DNA of 64,000 bases from Rhodococcus sp. 14-1411-2a. Lineage in GTDB: Bacteria > Actinomycetota > Actinomycetes > Mycobacteriales > Mycobacteriaceae. Positions within the stretch are counted from its first letter, which is position 1. Every line of letters begins with the position of its first letter. The position numbers and the translations under genes are program-made. The notes beneath the pieces are model-generated. The model did no database searches, was not told the DNA's origin, and saw only the letters and a list, made by a program, of their open reading frames with translations. This document shows positions 9,062 through 16,854 of the stretch, one piece after another. The stretch covers positions 493,333-557,332 of the forward strand of contig NZ_NPGA01000009.1 of assembly GCF_002259485.1 (NCBI RefSeq), given 5' to 3'.

Positions 9062-10329
9062 TGCAGGATCCGATTCTGATCACCGGCGCTCGGATCACCC
9101 CGATCGCGTTCGTCGACCCTCCGTTGCTCAACACCGTCGGTGTACATCAGCCGTACGCACTGCGCGCCATCATCCAACTCGATACCGATGCAGGCATCGT
9201 CGGACTCGGTGAGACCTATGCCGACACCGCACACCTGGCTCGTCTCGACGCGGCGGCCCAGGCCATCACCGGCCTGGACGTGTTCGCACTCAACGCGATT
9301 CGTGACGCTGTCGACTCCGTACTCGGAACCCTGTCGATCACCGGTGGTGACGGCGTCGCCGGAATGATCACCACGGCCAGCACCACCGACCGTGTGTTCT
9401 CACCCTTCGAGATCGCCTGCCTGGACGTCCAGGGAAAAGTACTGCAACGACCGGTGTCGGATCTGCTCGGCGGCAAGGTGCGCGATTCGGTTCCGTTCAG
9501 CGCGTACCTGTTCTACAAGTGGGCTGCGCATCCCGGGCAGCAGCCCGACGAATGGGGCGAGGCGATCGATCCGGAAGGCCTGGTTCGGCAGGCTCGAAAG
9601 ATGATCGACGAGTACGGCTTCGAGGCCATCAAGGTCAAGGGCGGCGTCTTCCCGCCCGACGAGGAGATCGCCGGTATCAAGGCGCTGCGGGAGGCATTCC
9701 CCGAGCTTCCGCTCCGGCTGGACCCCAACGCGGCGTGGACGGTCGACACCTCCATCCGCGTTGCCGCCGAGCTCGACGGCATCGTCGAGTATCTCGAGGA
9801 CCCGACACCAGGACTCGACGGGATGGCCGAGGTCGCGCGGGAGGCGAAGATGCCACTCGCGACCAACATGTGCGTCGTCGCGTTCGATCATCTACGGCCC
9901 GCGGTGGTGAAGGACTCGGTGCAGGTGGTGTTGTCCGACCATCATTACTGGGGCGGCCTGCAACGATCGAGGTTGCTCGCCGGAATCTGCGAGACCTTCG
10001 AGCTGGGTCTGTCGATGCACTCGAACAGCCACCTCGGCATCAGTCTGGCCGCCATGGTGCACCTGGCCGCGGCGACGCCCAATCTGACCTACGCCTGCGA
10101 TACGCACTGGCCGTGGAAGAACGAGGACGTCGTCGTACCCGGGGTGTTGAACTTCGTCGACGGTGCGGTGGCCGTGCCCACCGGGCCGGGGTTGGGCATC
10201 GAGATAGACGAGGCCGCCCTCGCAGCGCTGCATCAGCAGTACCTCGACTGCGGTATCCGCGACCGCGACGACACCGGCTACATGCAGAGCATCGATCCGA
10301 GCTTCGAGAACACGTGCCCACGCTGGTAG
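9061..10329 (+). CDS. Second glucarate dehydratase-type enolase superfamily enzyme
   Basis: 422 residues. All GlucD ligands are present: K191 and K193 (KVK), D221 and N223, E246, N269, D293, H320 and H324 in MHSNSHLG. It is shorter than and clearly diverged from the gudD product encoded at 4869-6215, with a different C-terminal tail, and may be a GudX-like partner or may prefer another aldarate such as idarate. Because the catalytic residues are conserved it is more likely an active dehydratase than a GudX-type inactive paralogue. Translation is coupled to kdgD through the 1-bp overlap, so it belongs to the same operon. Confidence 0.85.
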   Translation: MQDPILITGARITPIAFVDPPLLNTVGVHQPYALRAIIQLDTDAGIVGLGETYADTAHLARLDAAAQAITGLDVFALNAIRDAVDSVLGTLSITGGDGVAGMITTASTTDRVFSPFEIACLDVQGKVLQRPVSDLLGGKVRDSVPFSAYLFYKWAAHPGQQPDEWGEAIDPEGLVRQARKMIDEYGFEAIKVKGGVFPPDEEIAGIKALREAFPELPLRLDPNAAWTVDTSIRVAAELDGIVEYLEDPTPGLDGMAEVAREAKMPLATNMCVVAFDHLRPAVVKDSVQVVLSDHHYWGGLQRSRLLAGICETFELGLSMHSNSHLGISLAAMVHLAAATPNLTYACDTHWPWKNEDVVVPGVLNFVDGAVAVPTGPGLGIEIDEAALAALHQQYLDCGIRDRDDTGYMQSIDPSFENTCPRW

Positions 10330-10351
10330 GGGGCTAAACTCGCAGCAGGTC

Positions 10352-11326
10352 GTGGGGACCGTGCGAGAGGCTAGTGGTGTGAACAGTGGCTGGCAGTACT
10401 CCCCTGCCTCGGTAGCGCGGACGTCCGGGGTCAATTGCCTCGTCAGCGGGTTGGTCGGTGTCGTCATCGTCGTCGCGGCGTCCCCCCGGGCCGCCGCGGT
10501 CCTGTGTGCGCTGGCTGTGCTGTGGTGCGCACTGGGCGTGTACATGATTGCCGCAGCTCCGGTACTTTCCCGGCGGCTGTACCTGTTGATGCATCTGTCG
10601 GGCCTGACGAGTATCGCCTTGTTCTGCACCGCTGCGGGCGGCGAGATCGCGGCGTTGTCCGGGATCTTTCTCCAGCTACTGTTGGTGACGCCGGCGTTCA
10701 TCGTCCTGCCCGCCCGTATCGCTTGGCGTACAACGGTTCTCAACGCGAGCTACATTGCGTACCTGGGCATCGCGGTGGGAGACCTGCACCCCGTTCTGGT
10801 GGTCAACGCCGAGCTCGTTGTCGTGGCAATCGCGATCTCTGCGGCCTGGGTCCAGAGCGTGGCATCGACCTCCGAGATCGACGATCTGACCCGACTCGCG
10901 AATCGGCGGCGATTGACCAGAGAGCTGGACGCTCGGCCGGGAACGGTCGCGAGCGGAAAGATCGACGCCGTCGCCGTGGTGGACATCGATCACTTCAAGG
11001 TGATCAACGACGACTTCGGGCACGCGGCAGGCGATCACGCACTCGTCACCGTGTCGGATGCACTACGCAACTTCCTCCCGCCGCAGCATCTGCTGAGCCG
11101 CTCGGGCGGCGACGAATTCACCGTACTGTGCATCACCGGCACGGGTGCCGAGCTGCGCACCGCCATCGATCGAGTGCGGACGGAGTTGCCCGCGGACCTG
11201 ACGATCTCGGTAGGGGTGGCTTGTCGACAGGACGGAGAGACCGCCCGCGCGACCCTCGAGCGCGCCGACCGAGCGCTGTACGAGTCGAAGAAACTGGGCC
11301 GAAACCGAACGACCATGCACGACTGA
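10352..11326 (+). CDS. Membrane-anchored GGDEF protein (putative diguanylate cyclase)
   Basis: About 324 residues. Six or so hydrophobic helices fill residues 27-165, then a GGDEF domain begins at DDLTRLANRR (about 177) and carries an intact SGGDEF active site at 251-256 and KKLGRNR near the end. No RxxD inhibitory site is visible ahead of the GGDEF motif, so feedback inhibition may be absent. Expected reaction: 2 GTP to cyclic di-GMP at the membrane. Two GTG starts are possible, 10352 (AGCAGG upstream) and 10379 (GAGAGG eight bases upstream); the latter has the better ribosome site. Monocistronic; 22 bp after the aldarate operon. Confidence 0.88.
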   Translation: MGTVREASGVNSGWQYSPASVARTSGVNCLVSGLVGVVIVVAASPRAAAVLCALAVLWCALGVYMIAAAPVLSRRLYLLMHLSGLTSIALFCTAAGGEIAALSGIFLQLLLVTPAFIVLPARIAWRTTVLNASYIAYLGIAVGDLHPVLVVNAELVVVAIAISAAWVQSVASTSEIDDLTRLANRRRLTRELDARPGTVASGKIDAVAVVDIDHFKVINDDFGHAAGDHALVTVSDALRNFLPPQHLLSRSGGDEFTVLCITGTGAELRTAIDRVRTELPADLTISVGVACRQDGETARATLERADRALYESKKLGRNRTTMHD

Positions 11327-11348
11327 CGTTCCAGCGATCCGACAACCG

Positions 11349-11891
11349 TCAGACGCCGACCTTGCGGAAGAGCAGATCGATGATCGCCCGCTTCGACGAC
11401 TCGTCCTGCGGGTGCGTCAACATGGCCTCGACGACGAAGACGATCATGCGAGTCGTCGGTTCGATCTCGGCTTCACCGACCTCCTCGCGGCGTAGCTCGG
11501 CGGCGATCCACTGCTCCCACAACGAGTGAAAATTGTTGTGCCATTTGTCGAGACACGAGGATACCGAGGTGCGGGAGTGCACTGTGTCGACCAGCCGGTG
11601 ATACTTCTCGAGCTCCTCCACCACCCAGAGGACCTGCTCGTTCACCGAGAGCCCGGTGAGCGCGGCGAACCGAGCAAGCGCATCGGTGTGAATCTCGTCC
11701 AGCACCCCGACGAGTAGCTCGTCCTTGTCACCGAAATACCAGTAGATCGTATTGGTGGTCACTCCGGCCGCAGTCGCGATCCGCCCCATCGGCGTGTGCT
11801 CGTAGCCGTCGTCGACGAACAGCGACCGAGCGGCGCTCACGATCTCGGAGCGCTTCTCGGCGCGATCGACGGGTCGACGGTTGCGCGGCAT
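11349..11891 (-). CDS. TetR family transcriptional regulator
   Basis: 180 residues. N-terminal TetR helix-turn-helix (RSEIVSAARSLFVDDGY, then ATAAGVTTNTIYWYFGDKDEL, residues 12-60); the C-terminal ligand domain is not assigned to a known ligand class. It is divergent from the alpha/beta hydrolase gene and an 18-bp perfect inverted repeat lies between them, so it very likely represses both itself and the hydrolase. Confidence 0.92.
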   Translation of the reverse strand: MPRNRRPVDRAEKRSEIVSAARSLFVDDGYEHTPMGRIATAAGVTTNTIYWYFGDKDELLVGVLDEIHTDALARFAALTGLSVNEQVLWVVEELEKYHRLVDTVHSRTSVSSCLDKWHNNFHSLWEQWIAAELRREEVGEAEIEPTTRMIVFVVEAMLTHPQDESSKRAIIDLLFRKVGV

Positions 11892-11904
11892 CTCGACATC
11901 CTAT

Positions 11905-11951
11905 CTTGATCGGCATTCAAGACAGTGCTAGCTTCTTGAATGCCGATCAAG
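11905..11951. promoter_or_regulatory. TetR operator between regulator and hydrolase genes
   Basis: CTTGATCGGCATTCAAGA (11905-11922) and TCTTGAATGCCGATCAAG (11934-11951) are perfect 18-bp inverted arms around an 11-bp spacer. The right arm covers the ATG at 11940, which argues that the hydrolase starts further in, at 11973. Confidence 0.8.
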
Positions 11952-11972
11952 GACCAGACGAAGGACCACCAC

Positions 11973-12899
11973 ATGAGCGCCGACGACCAGGCCGGATACA
12001 CCCGCACCGACGAATGGTTCGACTCCGAGGGAGTGCGCTGCGCCGCTGCGGTGTATCGGCCGACCGGAGCCACCGCCGACACACCGGCCGTGGTGATGGC
12101 CCACGGATTCGGCACCCCGCGTGCCATTCGCCTCTTCGCCTACGCGGAGATCTTCGCCCGCGCCGGCTACACGGTTCTCGTCTTCGACTACCGCCACTTC
12201 GGCGACAGCGACGGCCAGCCGCGGCAGCTCCTGGACATCGGCAAGCAACTCGTCGACTGGACCAACGCCGTCGCCTACGCCAGGACTCTCGACGGTGTGG
12301 ACTCCGCTCGCATCGTCGGTTGGGGCACCTCCTTCGCCGGCGGACACGTGCTCACCAGGGCAGGTGCCGGAGAGAATTTCGCCGCTGTCATCGCTCAGGT
12401 TCCGCACGTCGACGGCATCGCTGCCGTGCGCGCCACCGGACTTCGGCGCACCATGAAGCTCGCCCCATCGGCAGTGATCGACCAGATCCGCGCAGTGCGC
12501 GGGAAATCCCCCCGGTACGTCGAATCCGTCGGCTACCCCGGTGATGTCGCTGTGATGGCCACGCCCGACGCCGCGCCCGGCCGCGACAAACTTCTCGCCG
12601 AGTCCGGGCTCGAATCCGGTGCCTACCCCGAAACCGTTGCAGCACGGATCCTTCTACGCATCGGGCTGTACTCGCCGGGTAGAACCGCGTCGAAGATCAC
12701 CTGTCCGGTACTGGTGCAGATCATGTCGGAGGACGCCATCACGCCGGCGGCGGTGTGCCAGAAGGTCGCGCGCAGGATTCCCGACGCCACCGTGCACATC
12801 CACAAGGGTGGGCACTTCGACCCCTACGTGCAGCCACTGTTCCCGACCATCATCGAGGAACAACTCGCATTCCTGAAAAGGGTTGTGCCGGTGCAGTAG
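11973..12899 (+). CDS. Alpha/beta hydrolase
   Basis: 308 residues. Alpha/beta hydrolase fold with the oxyanion region AHGFGTPR, strand-turn FDYRHFGDSDG, nucleophile elbow GWGTSFAGG (Ser near residue 110), acidic residue near SEDAITP and catalytic His in KGGHFDPY (about 287). Resembles cytosolic esterases/lactonases of the DLH-like type. The ATG at 11973 is chosen because it has GAAGGA upstream and because the operator arm covers the earlier ATG. Probably induced by a hydrophobic ester or lactone recognised by the divergent TetR protein. Natural substrate unknown. Confidence 0.88.
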   Translation: MSADDQAGYTRTDEWFDSEGVRCAAAVYRPTGATADTPAVVMAHGFGTPRAIRLFAYAEIFARAGYTVLVFDYRHFGDSDGQPRQLLDIGKQLVDWTNAVAYARTLDGVDSARIVGWGTSFAGGHVLTRAGAGENFAAVIAQVPHVDGIAAVRATGLRRTMKLAPSAVIDQIRAVRGKSPRYVESVGYPGDVAVMATPDAAPGRDKLLAESGLESGAYPETVAARILLRIGLYSPGRTASKITCPVLVQIMSEDAITPAAVCQKVARRIPDATVHIHKGGHFDPYVQPLFPTIIEEQLAFLKRVVPVQ

Positions 12900-12903
12900 A
12901 CCC

Positions 12904-14289
12904 TCACCGGGGAAGCCTGATCTCGAACCGAGCTCCCCCGGTGGCGGCGTCCGTCACCCGCACGCTACCGCCGTGCGCGGCTACAGTATCGGCGACGATC
13001 GCCAGGCCGAGACCGGCACCTCCCTCGTCCCGGGTTCGCGACGAGTCCAGCCGAACGAAGCGATCGAACACTCGCGTCCGCTCGGACGCCGGCACTCCCG
13101 GACCGTCGTCGTCGATCACGATCACCGTATCATCTCCGGACACCGAGCAGGACAGCATGATTCGTGACTCCGCGTGCCGAACGGCATTGTCGACGACATT
13201 GCGCACCATGCGGGCCAACGCGTAGGGGTCGCCGCTCACTCGGACCGGAACGATGGACAACTCCGTCGCGACATCGGACGTGGCCTGAACACGTTTGGCC
13301 TCCTCGTACAACAGATCCTCCAGATCTACGTCACCGGAAACGGCAGCAGCGTCGGTTTCGTCCGACCGTGCGAGAACCAACAGATCTTCGATGAGCCGGC
13401 GCATCCGCCGCGCCTCGGGAAGCAACGAATCGTTCACCAGCGCCGCATCGCGCAGTTCGGGTCTCGCCTCCGCCAACTCCAATGCCGCCGTGATCGTCGC
13501 CAAGGGACTCCGCAATTCGTGTGAGGCATCGCTGACGAAGCGTTGCTGAGCGCGCTGGCCCGCCTCCAGCCGCTCGAGCATGTGGTTCATCGTGAGTGCG
13601 AGACGGGCGATCTCGTCGTGCGTGTCGGGAACCGGAACACGTTCGGTCAGTCGAGCTCCCGAGATCGAAGCGACCCGAGACCTGATGTCCTCCACCGGAC
13701 TCAGGGCGGCACCGACCAGCCGATACGTGGCGAAGGCCACCAGAGCGACAACGAAGGGACCGACCGCGACGAGCAGGAGCGCCACCGTGCCCACCACCTT
13801 CTCGACCGGCTCCCGGTCGGCCCCGACCACCACGGTCGCCCCGCCCCGAGCCGACGTCACTCCCGTCGCGAACACCCAGAACTCACCGATTCCGCGGATA
13901 TCCACTCGTCCGAGGTCTTGCACCCCCGACGACGGAACCTGCTGCGTCGTCAGCGGTGTGGTCGCATCACCGCGTGAGCTCTCCAGCACCGCCCCCGATG
14001 CGTCGACGACCTGCACGATGCCTACTTGCCCGTCCGTCGCGAGCAGAGAGTTCTCGACGCGCGGCCCCCTGTCGTCGTCTCGATCCTCGGATTCCCATTG
14101 TTGGACGATGAGCGCCACGCGGGCAGAGGCCGCAGACACGGCCGACCTCTCGAGCGAGGTGTAGAGGACACCGACCAGCGCACCACCCGCCGCGATCAGG
14201 CACACAGCCACGACGAGCGTCGACGCCACCGCCGATCGCACGCGAACCGTCCACAATCGAGGCCGAAGCATGTCTGTGTGCAGGCGCAT
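12904..14289 (-). CDS. Sensor histidine kinase (PrrB/MprB-like)
   Basis: 461 residues. TM1 at about 19-43, an extracytoplasmic sensor of about 120 residues, TM2 at about 167-192, HAMP to about 245, dimerisation/phosphoacceptor domain with SDASHELRSPLATI (H257), and an HATPase domain with VVDNAVRHAE, DDGPGVP and GAGLGLAIV. It lies 6 bp after the response regulator gene on the same strand, forming a standard two-component system. The neighbouring divergent redox operon is the most likely target. The signal is not deducible. Confidence 0.94.
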   Translation of the reverse strand: MRLHTDMLRPRLWTVRVRSAVASTLVVAVCLIAAGGALVGVLYTSLERSAVSAASARVALIVQQWESEDRDDDRGPRVENSLLATDGQVGIVQVVDASGAVLESSRGDATTPLTTQQVPSSGVQDLGRVDIRGIGEFWVFATGVTSARGGATVVVGADREPVEKVVGTVALLLVAVGPFVVALVAFATYRLVGAALSPVEDIRSRVASISGARLTERVPVPDTHDEIARLALTMNHMLERLEAGQRAQQRFVSDASHELRSPLATITAALELAEARPELRDAALVNDSLLPEARRMRRLIEDLLVLARSDETDAAAVSGDVDLEDLLYEEAKRVQATSDVATELSIVPVRVSGDPYALARMVRNVVDNAVRHAESRIMLSCSVSGDDTVIVIDDDGPGVPASERTRVFDRFVRLDSSRTRDEGGAGLGLAIVADTVAAHGGSVRVTDAATGGARFEIRLPR

Positions 14290-14295
14290 CAGGAG

Positions 14296-14970
14296 TCAGT
14301 GCCCCGCAGCGATGCGGTAACCGGCACCACGCACCGTCTCGATCAGTCTGGTCTCGAACGGGAGATCCACCTTCTTGCGCAGGTAGCCGATGTAGACCTC
14401 CACGATGTTCTCGTCTCCGTCGTAGTTGGCGTCCCACACCGAACGTACGATCTCGGATTTGTTCGCCACCACGCCGTTTCGCCTCATCAGGTATTCGAGC
14501 ACGCTGTACTCCCGCGGAGTCAGCGCCAACTCCGTCCCCTGCCGGGTCACGCGGTGGCGAGAGGGGTCGAGCTCGAGGTCCCCGACCGTCAGAACCGCCG
14601 GGCGCGCCGGTGCACCCCGTCGAACGAGTGCACGCAGCCGAGCGACGAGAACAACGAACGAGAACGGCTTGACGAGATAGTCGTCCGCACCGAGATCGAA
14701 GGCATCGGCCAGGTCGTATTCACCGTCCTTCGCCGAGAGCATCAATATCGGCGTCCACACCCCTTGCTTACGCAGGTCTCGAACGACGTCGTACCCCTGC
14801 TTTCCCGGCAGCATGATGTCGAGCACCATCGCGTCGAAATCGCCGGTGACCGCACTGTCGAAGCCGTCGATGCCGTTGTACTCGACTTCCACGACGAATC
14901 CTTCGGCATCGAGACCACGACGGATGGTCTCCGCCAGGCGTTTCTCGTCCTCGACCAGTAGTACTCGCAC
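14296..14970 (-). CDS. OmpR/PhoB family response regulator
   Basis: 224 residues. Receiver domain with phosphoacceptor D51 (VLDIMLPG), acidic pocket EDE at 7-9 and K101 (YLVKPF); C-terminal winged helix with LTPREYSVLEYL and the ending GAGYRIA. The start is GTG at 14970, giving VRVLLVEDE, with GAGAGGG upstream; upstream in-frame codons have no family homology. Pairs with the histidine kinase that follows. The divergent operon at 15084 has an OmpR-type direct repeat upstream. Confidence 0.94.
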   Translation of the reverse strand: MRVLLVEDEKRLAETIRRGLDAEGFVVEVEYNGIDGFDSAVTGDFDAMVLDIMLPGKQGYDVVRDLRKQGVWTPILMLSAKDGEYDLADAFDLGADDYLVKPFSFVVLVARLRALVRRGAPARPAVLTVGDLELDPSRHRVTRQGTELALTPREYSVLEYLMRRNGVVANKSEIVRSVWDANYDGDENIVEVYIGYLRKKVDLPFETRLIETVRGAGYRIAAGH

Positions 14971-15041
14971 AACGCCCTCTCGAATCGTTGGGGCGGCAGG
15001 GAACACGAGTACATCAGATCGACGGCCCATCCGTGCAGGAT

Positions 15042-15063
15042 CTTTCAGCGATCCTTCAGCTCC
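15042..15063 (+). promoter_or_regulatory. Direct repeat resembling an OmpR-family binding box
   Basis: CTTTCAGCGAT followed immediately by CCTTCAGCTCC: CYTTCAGC repeated with an 11-bp period, which suits tandem binding by an OmpR-type response regulator. It lies 21 bp before the start of the small membrane protein gene at 15084 and in the shared region with the response regulator gene. Confidence 0.45.
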
Positions 15064-15083
15064 ACCGCCGCACACTGGTCTCC

Positions 15084-15344
15084 ATGAACACACCGGAGCA
15101 GGGGTACCGCCGCACCCGCATCGCGACTGCGGCGATCGCAGCCCTCGGCATCACCGTCTTCGGCGGAACCGCGACACTGGCGTACCTCGACACACACGAA
15201 CCCGAGTCCACGGCAACGGTGGCCGACACGGTGGACAGCGACGATGCAGCCACCGCACCGACATTCGGTTCGGCCCCTCGCGTCACGACGCCCGGCACCA
15301 CATCCGGCTCCGGTGCCACACACGCCAGGACCCAGGGATCGTGA
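15084..15344 (+). CDS. Small single-pass membrane protein with C-terminal SGAT motif (candidate flavinylation target)
   Basis: 86 residues, not matched to a named family. Basic N terminus (YRRTR), one hydrophobic helix at about 12-34, then a Ser/Thr/Ala/Gly-rich tail predicted outside the membrane that ends GTTSGSGATHARTQGS. S76-G77-A78-T79 resembles the [ST]GAT core where ApbE attaches FMN through phosphoester to Thr, but the usual upstream Asp and the rest of an FMN-bind domain are missing. Its stop overlaps the GTG start of apbE (GTGA), so it is translationally coupled to the flavin transferase. Proposed role: minimal extracytoplasmic flavin carrier of the operon; this is inference. Alternatively a low-complexity spacer protein. 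Confidence 0.75.
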   Translation: MNTPEQGYRRTRIATAAIAALGITVFGGTATLAYLDTHEPESTATVADTVDSDDAATAPTFGSAPRVTTPGTTSGSGATHARTQGS

Positions 15345-16300
15345 CCGGCGTCGCTGCAGGGACGACCACGGCCTCCAGGAGGTGGTCGGTGTGGGGCTGC
15401 GCAGCCGAGCTGTCGGTCACCGAACCCGGCACCATCGAACACGCAGAACGCATCGTGCGAGCCGAACTCGCCGCGGTCGATGCCGCCTGCAGCAGATTCA
15501 GGCCCGATTCGGAACTGTCGATGCTCGCGCGGGCCGGCGGTCGTCCCACCTCCATCAGCCCGACTCTGCACGCATTTCTCGAGGCCGCACTCTCCGCCGC
15601 GCGACTGACCGGCGGAGACGTCGATCCCACAGTCGGTTCGGCACTGGTGCAGCTGGGATACGACCGAGATTTCGCTGATCTCGGTCCGACGGTCCCGCCC
15701 CGCGATGAGATCGAATCTGCCATCGGCAGAACCGGATTCGTCACGGAAAGCGACTGGTCGATGGTCACCCTGGGCGAGGATCACGTCACGATCCCCGACG
15801 GCGTCGGTCTCGACCTGGGTGCCACGGCCAAGGCACTGACGGCCGATCGGTGTGCCCGCGCAGTACACGACGAGCTCGGGACCGGCGTGCTCGTCTCCCT
15901 CGGCGGCGATATCGCCACCAGTGGGCCGTATCCCGACGACGGCTGGCGTATCGAGGTGTGCGACGGAGAGAGCGAACCTTCGACCGTCGTCGAGATCGGA
16001 TCCGACACCGGGGTGGCGACGTCGAGCACCCTCCGACGACGCTGGATGCACGAGGGGCAGATGCTCCATCACATTCTCGATCCGCAGCTGGCGCGTCCGG
16101 CCGAACCCTTCTGGCGCACAGTGACAGTGATTGCCTCCAGTGCTCTCACCGCCAACACGGTCAGTACCGCGTGCATCGTTCGAGGGCCGGCCGCGACGGC
16201 CTGGCTCGACCGGATCGGACTGCCCGCCCGGTCGGTGGCCGCCGACGGCACGATCATCCACAGCGGCCACTGGCCCGACGACGGAGAGGACCGATCATGA
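15341..16300 (+). CDS. apbE: FAD:protein FMN transferase (ApbE family)
   Basis: 319 residues. ApbE fold elements: VDAACSRFRPDSELS near 46-60, GLDLGATAKALTADR at 156-170, SLGGDIATSG at 186-195, HHILDP at 243-248 and TANTVSTACIVRG at 270-282. The enzyme transfers FMN from FAD to a Ser/Thr of a target protein. No signal peptide or lipobox is seen, so it may act on the cytoplasmic side or before export. Start GTG at 15341 overlapping the previous stop by 4 bp. The next gene overlaps by ATGA. Any substrate other than the 86-residue protein must be encoded elsewhere. Confidence 0.93.
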   Translation: MTGVAAGTTTASRRWSVWGCAAELSVTEPGTIEHAERIVRAELAAVDAACSRFRPDSELSMLARAGGRPTSISPTLHAFLEAALSAARLTGGDVDPTVGSALVQLGYDRDFADLGPTVPPRDEIESAIGRTGFVTESDWSMVTLGEDHVTIPDGVGLDLGATAKALTADRCARAVHDELGTGVLVSLGGDIATSGPYPDDGWRIEVCDGESEPSTVVEIGSDTGVATSSTLRRRWMHEGQMLHHILDPQLARPAEPFWRTVTVIASSALTANTVSTACIVRGPAATAWLDRIGLPARSVAADGTIIHSGHWPDDGEDRS

Positions 16301-16854
16301 GTGAGGCACTGTGGGCACTGGGCCGTGGCTCGGGCATGGCCGCCCTGGTCTTGCTGACCCTCGCGGTGGCGTCGGGAATCCTCACTCGGTCGGGGCGACC
16401 CCTGTTGACCGTGCCCCGGTTCGGGGTCGTCGAATTGCACCGCAGCACCGCACTTCTGGGATCGATGTTCGTCGGCATTCACATCGTGTCACTGTTCTTC
16501 GACCCGTATGCGCAACTGCACCTGATCGACGCGATCGTTCCCTTCGCCGGGGCGTACAAGCCGTTCTGGCTCGGACTGGGCACCCTCGCATTCGATCTGC
16601 TGATCGCGATAACTCTGACCGGGCTACTCCGACACCGAATGGGGCTCCGTACTTTCCGGGCAGTGCATTGGCTGTCGTACGCACTGTGGCCGATCGCGCT
16701 GGCCCACGCTCTCGGCAACGGAACCGATTCGGGGAGCGGATGGTTCCTGGCCACCGCGCTCGCCTGCACGGTGGTCGTCGCCTCGGCCACGACCTGGCGA
16801 CTGCGCCACAACTTCCAAGAACACCAGCACACCAGAGTGAAGGTAAGCCAATGA
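16297..16854 (+). CDS. Ferric reductase-like transmembrane heme protein
   Basis: 185 residues with about five hydrophobic helices. Histidines at 48 (VELHRST), 62 (FVGIHIVSL), 124 (RAVHWLSY) and 137 (IALAHALG) are spaced as in ferric reductase/MsrQ-like heme b domains. No FAD/NAD reductase domain is attached, so electrons must come from partner proteins; the two following genes encode a NADH-type flavoprotein and a ferredoxin. Expected to carry electrons across the membrane. ATG at 16297 overlaps the apbE stop (ATGA), and its own stop overlaps the next ATG. Confidence 0.88.
   Translation: MSEALWALGRGSGMAALVLLTLAVASGILTRSGRPLLTVPRFGVVELHRSTALLGSMFVGIHIVSLFFDPYAQLHLIDAIVPFAGAYKPFWLGLGTLAFDLLIAITLTGLLRHRMGLRTFRAVHWLSYALWPIALAHALGNGTDSGSGWFLATALACTVVVASATTWRLRHNFQEHQHTRVKVSQ

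Noticed and set aside
9061..10329. Second glucarate dehydratase as an inactive GudX-type paralogue
   Set aside because: All metal ligands, both KxK lysines and the catalytic His are present.
11940..11972. Earlier ATG for the alpha/beta hydrolase
   Set aside because: It lies inside a perfect operator arm and lacks a Shine-Dalgarno sequence.
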